From JAWLFY01 sp964462125 (GTDB lineage: Bacteria; Planctomycetota; Planctomycetia; Pirellulales; Pirellulaceae), in NCBI GenBank assembly GCA_964462125.1, contig CAYWXT010000096.1, forward strand, positions 1 through 18,566: a stretch of DNA of 18,566 nucleotides. The letters run 5' to 3'. Both the position numbers and the translations under genes were made by a program. Below the pieces are notes generated by a model. The model ran no database searches and was not told the DNA's origin. It saw only the letters and a list, made by a program, of their open reading frames with translations. This document shows, piece by piece, positions 13,033 through 18,566 of this stretch; position 1 is the stretch's first letter; every line of letters starts with the position of its first letter.

Positions 13033-15711
13033 ATGCACCATCGATACAAGGTCTTCGGCTCGTCGGGGCGCCGCAAGCGGCGCCGTCTGCTGATCGAACG
13101 GCTCACCGATCGGCGGGTACTGGCATCGATTTCGGGGATGGTGTTCGAAGATTCCGATGTGACGCTTCGTCCCGAGGCCGCCGAAACCGGGCTGGCCCAG
13201 CGGCTGGTTTACCTGGATGAGAACGACAACGGTCAGCTCGACGGCGACGAACGGGTCGCTCGCACGGAGGAGGATGGGTCGTTCTCGTTCGACGGCGTGG
13301 AGGATGGTCCCCAGGTCGTGCGGCTGTTCAATGGGACGTCGACGCAGACACCGACATTTCCGCTGCAGGCCGGTTCGACCGGTTCACCGATTCCCTTGAC
13401 CGATCCCATCCAGACGCTCAGCACCGCCCAGGCGAGCTGGACCTTGACGCCCGAAAGTGTCGTGGTGGCGGATCTGGAATCGGGCGATTGGAGCTCGATT
13501 ACGGTCGGCGCCGGGTTGAAACGAATGGCCCCCCTGACTGACGGCAAGTTGTTGGTCATTGGAGGCGACGACGAAGGTCCAACGGCATGGTTGGTCGATC
13601 CACAGTTGGAGCAGACGAGCCCGGCCGAGATCGCGGGAGCGGACATGGACACGCCGTGGGCCGATCTGGCGGTCGACGCCGATGGGCAGGGCCTCCTGTT
13701 GCGGCAATCGTCGGAGGGCTCGGTCGTCTACGGCCTGGATGCGTCGACCGAGGAGGGCAAGCTCAGCGTAACGGCCACGGGAGTCGAGCTCCCCGACGGG
13801 GCGCAGCTGTTGAGCTCCGACTCCGGCCAGCGGTCGGTGGTCGCATGGCCGGGGGATGATGGGCTCGACATGGCCCTCTGGAGCAACCCGACAGCGACGG
13901 TCATTTCCGACCCTCCGGTTTCGGTCCCAGGGACCACCGAGTTGCTGGCGTTTGACGACGCGTCAGGCTTGCTGGTTGCCCGCAGCGACACCGGCGGGGT
14001 GAGCGTGTTCGACGTTGATGCGGACTTCGCGCCGCTTCACGAATTGGCCGAGGTGACCGGTCCGGTCGCGCTCGATGGTTCGCGAGAGATTTTATTCACC
14101 ATCTCGCCCAGCGGGGACGAGCTTCAGCTGATCGACCTCCGCGATGGGTTGTCACTGGCCGAGTTGGACGTCGACCTCTCATCGCTCGGAGACCCCGCCG
14201 CCTTAATCCCCCAGGGGCAACTCGACGGGTTGATCATGGTCGGTTCCAGTGGACTGAACCAGGTCGCCTTCGAACGGCCCGCCGCCCATCGGCTTGCCGT
14301 CACCGACGGCCAGTCTCCACCGGCGGTCCGGTTCGGGGTCCACGTGGCCGGGGAGAACGCCCCGCCGACATTCGATTCCATCCCAAGCTGGAGCGTCCGT
14401 GAGGACCACATCCTCGACGAGCCGGCACCGGCGGCGTTGGAGGGGGCCGTCGATGCCGATGACGATGCCTTGGTTCTGGTACAAACCGGCGCGGCCGCCA
14501 ACGGCACCGCGACCGTGACCGCCACGGGCGCCATTCACTATGTACCCGGCCCCGATTTCGAAGGCACCGACACGGTCCCCGTGATGCTGCATGACGGCCG
14601 GGCCGGGACGAGCGCCGAGTTGGAAATCGTCGTCACCCCAGCCCCCGATCCGATCACCGGGATCTCGCCCGAATCCGGCTCGGTCCCGGAGAACGCGGTT
14701 GGAGACGTCATCGCCGAGTTGGACGTCGAGGGGAGGGACGGCGAAGGGTTCTACCAGTTCACGGTCGATGATCCGCGATTCGAAGTTGAATTCGGCGAAC
14801 TGCGGCTGGTCGAAGGAGAGGCGCTCGATTATGAGCAAGAGCAAGAGGTCGTGGTGGAGCTGACGGTCACCGACTTGGTCCACGGCGACAGCTTTACCCA
14901 ACCCTTCACGGTGAACGTCATCGATGCCCCGGAGCAGCCTCAATCGATCGGGTTGACCGGGGACTCGGTGGTCGAACTCCGCCCCGGTGATGTGGTTGGC
15001 GAGGTGACGGTCGACGGTATCGTCCCGAGCGCCGGGGTCGCTTTCACCGTCAACGATGACCGTTTTGAGATTGCCAGTAGCACACTCAAATTAGCCGACG
15101 GCGTGTGGGTCGAGCTTCGGGACCAAGAGGAGATCCAGTTAGTAATCTCCGCCCAGGACGCCGGGCAGGTGCATCCACCGCAAGAGGCCCCCTTCATCAT
15201 CGAGGTGCTTGAGAATTCGACGCCCTTTCACAATGAAGACGAGCCGTATGACGTCAACGATGACGGGGACGTGACCGCCCTCGATGCCCTGTTGATCGTC
15301 AACTACTTAAACACCTACGGGCCCGGTGAAGTCGGCTTCGGTGACCCCGGCTATGGCTATGACGTCAACGGCGATGGGGCCGTCACGGCACTCGACGCCC
15401 TGTTGATCGTCAACGAGTTGAACCAGCTGGAGAGCTCCGCTGAGGCCGTCGGGGGTGAAGGGGGCGAAGGGGAACGCTGGACGCTTGAGCGGGACAAGGA
15501 TTCGGGCCCACTGGATTCCGCTCCGAAATTGCGGCTGTTGGACGGGGGCGAACCGGTATCGCCAGCAGGCCCGCGACGGTCGCTGCCGGAGGAGAACGAA
15601 CTGACCGATGAGGCGCTGAGAACATTCGATCCACCACCAGCCCAGCAAGCGGACGGTGATGACATCGCAACCCTTGACCAAACGCTTCGCTTGTTCTCTC
15701 ACGATGCCTAA
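13033..15711 (+). CDS. Large cell-surface protein with cadherin-like modules and paired dockerin repeats
   Basis: The 892-aa protein opens with a basic run and LLIERLTDRRVLAS (residues 19-32), like the LEPR-XLL N-terminus of exported planctomycete proteins. Residues 33-100 resemble an SdrD/CNA B-type fold (SGMVFEDSD...LDENDNGQLDGDE). Residues about 130-430 contain recurring short beta-strand segments that could be a propeller. A tandem cadherin-like module covers about 442-536, and two cadherin-like repeats cover 536-631 and 632-727. Two type I dockerin repeats follow, DVNDDGDVTALDALLIVNYLN-like at 740 and DVNGDGAVTALDALLIVNELN-like at 777, with Ca-binding Asp/Asn positions intact. A 95-residue acidic tail ends it. 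It is probably surface-attached; the cohesin partner is unknown. The ATG has no ribosome site, but no other start keeps the N-terminal motif. Confidence 0.85.
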   Translation: MHHRYKVFGSSGRRKRRRLLIERLTDRRVLASISGMVFEDSDVTLRPEAAETGLAQRLVYLDENDNGQLDGDERVARTEEDGSFSFDGVEDGPQVVRLFNGTSTQTPTFPLQAGSTGSPIPLTDPIQTLSTAQASWTLTPESVVVADLESGDWSSITVGAGLKRMAPLTDGKLLVIGGDDEGPTAWLVDPQLEQTSPAEIAGADMDTPWADLAVDADGQGLLLRQSSEGSVVYGLDASTEEGKLSVTATGVELPDGAQLLSSDSGQRSVVAWPGDDGLDMALWSNPTATVISDPPVSVPGTTELLAFDDASGLLVARSDTGGVSVFDVDADFAPLHELAEVTGPVALDGSREILFTISPSGDELQLIDLRDGLSLAELDVDLSSLGDPAALIPQGQLDGLIMVGSSGLNQVAFERPAAHRLAVTDGQSPPAVRFGVHVAGENAPPTFDSIPSWSVREDHILDEPAPAALEGAVDADDDALVLVQTGAAANGTATVTATGAIHYVPGPDFEGTDTVPVMLHDGRAGTSAELEIVVTPAPDPITGISPESGSVPENAVGDVIAELDVEGRDGEGFYQFTVDDPRFEVEFGELRLVEGEALDYEQEQEVVVELTVTDLVHGDSFTQPFTVNVIDAPEQPQSIGLTGDSVVELRPGDVVGEVTVDGIVPSAGVAFTVNDDRFEIASSTLKLADGVWVELRDQEEIQLVISAQDAGQVHPPQEAPFIIEVLENSTPFHNEDEPYDVNDDGDVTALDALLIVNYLNTYGPGEVGFGDPGYGYDVNGDGAVTALDALLIVNELNQLESSAEAVGGEGGEGERWTLERDKDSGPLDSAPKLRLLDGGEPVSPAGPRRSLPEENELTDEALRTFDPPPAQQADGDDIATLDQTLRLFSHDA

Positions 15712-15748
15712 ATCGACAACCTGTCTTGCCCACTCCCTGAGGATTGCT

Positions 15749-16531
15749 ATGCTCCGTTCCCTGTCCCTGCTTCCCCTGATGATCGCCCTTGGCATGGTGA
15801 CCGCATCCCCGGCGCTTTCGGACGATTCACGCGAGTACTACGAGGTCCGTACGTATCTGCTCGGTGACGACGGGGACGAAGCGGCAGTCGATGCGTACCT
15901 TCGCGATGCCCTGCTGCCTGCTTTGGCTCGCAAGGACATTGGACCGGTGGGAGTCTTCACCAACACTCCGACCGATGAATCGGCGAGCCCGCGGATCGTC
16001 GTGGTGATCCCTTACGACGCCCCCGAGCGAATGACGGAGGCGGCCGCGGCGGTGGAGGCCGATCCCGAGTACCAGGAGGCGGCGAAGGAGTACCTTGCAC
16101 GCGGTCCCAAGGACCCGCCTTACCAACGGATCCAGAGCGAGCTGCTGGTCGCCATGGATGCCATGCGGCAGCTGTCGATCCCCAGCGGAACGCTCGAGAA
16201 CGACGACCGTGTTTACGAGCTGCGCGTCTACGAGAGCGCCAACGAGCGTTTGGGGAACCTGAAGGTCAATATGTTTAATTCGGGTGAGGTTCCGATCTTC
16301 CTCGATTGCGGCATCCAACCGATCTTTCTCGGCCAGTGCATGATCGGCCCGCAGATGCCAAGTTTGACCTACCTCACCGTCTACCCCAATGAACAGGCCC
16401 GCGGCGAGGCCTGGGACGCCTTCCGTGTCCACCCCGACTGGAAGGTGCTCAGCGAGGACCCCAAGTACGCCGGCACGGTCAGCCGAATCGACAAGTTCGT
16501 GCTGGTCGCGAAGCCGTATTCGGAAATGTAG
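15749..16531 (+). CDS. Secreted NIPSNAP-family protein
   Basis: The ATG at 15749 is chosen because a GAGGA ribosome site lies six bases upstream (15739-15743) and a signal peptide follows: LRSLSLLPLMIALGMVTASPALS, cleavage near residue 24. The open frame begins earlier, at 15656, but that part overlaps the dockerin gene. The mature part of the 260-aa protein shows two NIPSNAP-like halves. The first begins YYEVRTYLL (about 29-120) and the second begins VYELRVYES (about 160-258). The fold is a ferredoxin-like alpha-beta barrel of unknown biochemical role, and exported forms are frequent in planctomycetes. It follows the dockerin gene by 37 bp, so co-transcription is possible. No catalytic residues can be named. 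Confidence 0.85.
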   Translation: MLRSLSLLPLMIALGMVTASPALSDDSREYYEVRTYLLGDDGDEAAVDAYLRDALLPALARKDIGPVGVFTNTPTDESASPRIVVVIPYDAPERMTEAAAAVEADPEYQEAAKEYLARGPKDPPYQRIQSELLVAMDAMRQLSIPSGTLENDDRVYELRVYESANERLGNLKVNMFNSGEVPIFLDCGIQPIFLGQCMIGPQMPSLTYLTVYPNEQARGEAWDAFRVHPDWKVLSEDPKYAGTVSRIDKFVLVAKPYSEM

Positions 16532-16597
16532 GAGCCGGTGACAATTGTAGGGGCCCGCGGCTGTCCCGGCGGCACGACGCCCGCTAGGATTGCGGCC

Positions 16598-18566
16598 ATG
16601 ACTCCGATGATGCGGCAATATCATGAGGCGAAGGCAGCGTGCGGGGACGCGCTGCTGCTGTTTCGCATGGGCGACTTCTACGAGTTGTTCCTCGATGATG
16701 CAGTCGTTGCGGCCCGCGTGTTGGGGCTGACCCTGACCAGCCGCGATAAAGAGAGCGATAACCCGACGGCGATGGCGGGGTTCCCGCACCATCAACTCGA
16801 TGCTTATCTGCACAAGTTGATCCACGCTGGCTACCGGGCGGCGGTCTGCGAGCAGATGGAGGACCCGAAGCAGGCCAAGGGGTTGGTCAAGCGGGAGATC
16901 ACGCGGGTCGTCAGCGCTGGAACCCTGACCGATGACGGGCTGCTCGACCCTCGGGAGGCCAACTATGTCGCCGCGGTTCTGCCTGTGGACGACCAGCGGG
17001 CCGGCGGGGAATCCGATCGGCCGGTGGGGATCGCCTGGGCGGAACTGTCCAGCGGCCGGTTTGAGGCGGGAACGTTTCCCAAATCGAGGCTGGAGGACGA
17101 ACTCGCCCGTATTGGCCCAGCCGAGGTGCTGTACCGCGAAGACGACGGCAGCTTCAGCCCCGACACGACCGCTCCGTGGGCCTGGACGTCGCGGCCTGCC
17201 TGGACGTTCGCCGAAGACGCCTCGCGGGAAGCACTTTGCAAACAGTTCTCGGTGCACAATTTGGAAGGCTTTGGTTTCGGCAGGGAGGACGGACCGGCGA
17301 TTCGCGCCGCCGGTGCCGTGCTGACCTACCTCCAGGACACCCAACGCGGAAGTTTGGATCATTTCCGTTCACTGGTGGCCCACCAGCGAACGGCGGTCTT
17401 GCAGATCGACGCCTCGACCCGTCGCAACTTAGAAGTCACGCGGACACTGCGGACGAATTCCCGCGAGGGCTCACTTTTGGATGTGATCGACTGTACCTGC
17501 ACGCCGATGGGGTCGCGATTGCTGGGTGACTGGATCGCAGCCCCGCTGATCCAGCGCGACGGCATTGAAGCCCGGCACGATGCGGTCCAGGAGCTGTCTG
17601 CGGAGGTTCCGACGCGCACCAGGATTCGTGACTCTCTGCGGAAGACGTTTGACCTGACGCGGTTGCTCGCCCGCGTCGCCACCGGCCGCACCGGCCCCCG
17701 GGACTTGCAGCAGATCGCCCGGACCCTGGCTGGTCTGCCGGGGCTCAAGGAGACATTGGCGGGCTTTCAGGCGGAACGATTGGTGGCGATCGAAGCCCAA
17801 CTGCATCCCTGTACCGAACTCCGCGACGCCCTCGAATCCGCTCTTGCCGAGGAGTGCCCGCTGTCGGCATCGGACGGGAACTTCATTCGCCCCGGGTTCG
17901 ATGAAGAACTCGACAACCTCCGCGAGCTGGGTCGAGGTGGCAAGGAATGGATCGCTGCTTATCAACAGCAGCAGATGGACGAGACCGGGATCACGAAACT
18001 GAAGGTCGGCTACAACAAAGTCTTCGGGTACTACCTGGAGGTAACCAACACGCACAAGGAGAAGATTCCGGCGTCTTACATTCGCAAACAGACGCTGAAG
18101 AACTGCGAGCGTTACGTCACCCCGGAGCTGAAAGAGTACGAGGAGAAGGTATTGGCGGCGGACGAGCAAGCGGCGGTGCGGGAGCAGCAGTTATTTCAAT
18201 CGCTCCGTTCCGACACCCAGCGTCACCTACCCGTGCTCCAGGAGGTCGCGGCAGCGATGGCCGAGCTCGACACCCTCGCCGCCATGGCTGAGGTTGCCAG
18301 CACCCGCGGCTGGGTTCGTCCGGCGCTTACCGAAGATTCGGTCGTTCGCATTGAGGCTGGCCGGCATCCGGTCCTCGACGTGACCCTGCCGCAAGGCGAG
18401 TTCGTCCCCAACGACTGCGTTCATTCCCCGGAAGCCGGCATGATCCTGTTGATCACCGGCCCCAACATGGCGGGCAAGAGCACCTATATCCGCCAGGTCG
18501 CGTTGATCACGCTGCTGGCGCAAGCCGGTTCGTATGTTCCCGCCGAGCGGGCGGAGATCGGGATTG
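16598..18566 (+). CDS. mutS: DNA mismatch repair protein MutS (3' end outside window)
   Basis: MutS recognises base mismatches and small loops and starts methyl-independent or methyl-directed repair with MutL. The reading frame stays open from the ATG to the window end (656 codons). The mismatch-binding Phe-x-Glu motif is FYE at residues 27-29 within FRMGDFYELFLDDA. The connector and lever parts include RRNLEVTRTLR and SLLDVIDCTCTPMGSRLL. The clamp region contains VGYNKVFGYYLEVTNTHK and RYVTPELKEYE. Walker A is GPNMAGKST at 621-629, close to E. coli numbering. The window ends before Walker B and the helix-turn-helix tail. AGGA at 16586-16589 is eight bases before the ATG; the in-frame ATGs at codons 4 and 5 are alternatives. 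The first residues (MTPMMRQYHEAK) fit the family's normal start. Confidence 0.97.
   Translation, partial: MTPMMRQYHEAKAACGDALLLFRMGDFYELFLDDAVVAARVLGLTLTSRDKESDNPTAMAGFPHHQLDAYLHKLIHAGYRAAVCEQMEDPKQAKGLVKREITRVVSAGTLTDDGLLDPREANYVAAVLPVDDQRAGGESDRPVGIAWAELSSGRFEAGTFPKSRLEDELARIGPAEVLYREDDGSFSPDTTAPWAWTSRPAWTFAEDASREALCKQFSVHNLEGFGFGREDGPAIRAAGAVLTYLQDTQRGSLDHFRSLVAHQRTAVLQIDASTRRNLEVTRTLRTNSREGSLLDVIDCTCTPMGSRLLGDWIAAPLIQRDGIEARHDAVQELSAEVPTRTRIRDSLRKTFDLTRLLARVATGRTGPRDLQQIARTLAGLPGLKETLAGFQAERLVAIEAQLHPCTELRDALESALAEECPLSASDGNFIRPGFDEELDNLRELGRGGKEWIAAYQQQQMDETGITKLKVGYNKVFGYYLEVTNTHKEKIPASYIRKQTLKNCERYVTPELKEYEEKVLAADEQAAVREQQLFQSLRSDTQRHLPVLQEVAAAMAELDTLAAMAEVASTRGWVRPALTEDSVVRIEAGRHPVLDVTLPQGEFVPNDCVHSPEAGMILLITGPNMAGKSTYIRQVALITLLAQAGSYVPAERAEIGI

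Noticed and set aside
15656..15748. Earlier start of the NIPSNAP gene overlapping the dockerin gene
   Set aside because: The later ATG has a good ribosome site and starts directly at a signal peptide.
16532..16597. Promoter or terminator between the NIPSNAP gene and mutS
   Set aside because: TAGGAT at 16586 and GTGACA at 16538 are too far apart, and no convincing stem with T-run was seen.
15827..17362. Minus-strand open frame of 511 codons spanning the NIPSNAP and mutS genes
   Set aside because: It crosses two supported plus-strand genes and the gap between them, with no recognisable domain.

Overview
This GC-rich window looks chromosomal and most likely comes from a planctomycete of the Pirellulales type. 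Two genes support that. One encodes a secreted protein with a planctomycete-style single-haem (CTNCH) domain. The other encodes a large cell-surface protein with an Arg-rich, LEPR-XLL-like N-terminus, cadherin-like modules and a paired dockerin. The remaining genes are housekeeping. Non-ATG starts (GTG, TTG) and weak Shine-Dalgarno sequences are common. The exact species cannot be read from the sequence.

Layout. Positions 1-398 hold four copies of a 106-bp tandem repeat, cut by the left edge of the window. Each copy contains a 21-bp dyad with one compensatory base-pair change between copies. Positions 416-513 hold short 7-nt-period repeats in inverted orientation, directly upstream of purA. 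Then comes a plus-strand run: purA (AMP synthesis), uppS (undecaprenyl diphosphate for cell-envelope carriers) and cdsA (CDP-diacylglycerol for phospholipids). It is followed by phoH, a PgpH-type 7TM-HD phosphodiesterase, ybeY and a CorC/HlyC-like CBS protein. This is the widespread phoH(ybeZ)-ybeY-ybeX neighbourhood, with the HD phosphodiesterase between phoH and ybeY as in many bacteria. Spacing is tight: 3 bp, 24 bp, 87 bp, 9 bp, then overlaps of 38 bp and 4 bp. This suggests one or two operons, with a possible internal promoter before phoH.

A 135-bp leader with a candidate promoter and two dyads precedes citrate synthase (gltA). The only minus-strand gene (10543-12711) converges on gltA and encodes the secreted cytochrome-like protein. 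A 321-bp divergent spacer separates it from the dockerin/cadherin surface protein. A secreted NIPSNAP-like protein follows, and then mutS, which runs off the right edge just after its Walker A motif.

How the genes fit together. The left half combines nucleotide, lipid-carrier and phospholipid synthesis with an RNA/ribosome-maturation cluster that also holds a predicted cyclic-dinucleotide phosphodiesterase. The right half is the lineage-specific, exported part. I see no CRISPR array, prophage, insertion sequence, rRNA or tRNA, and no clear multi-gene novel system. The least-explained structures are the 106-bp repeat array, the gltA leader dyads, and the haem and dockerin proteins.
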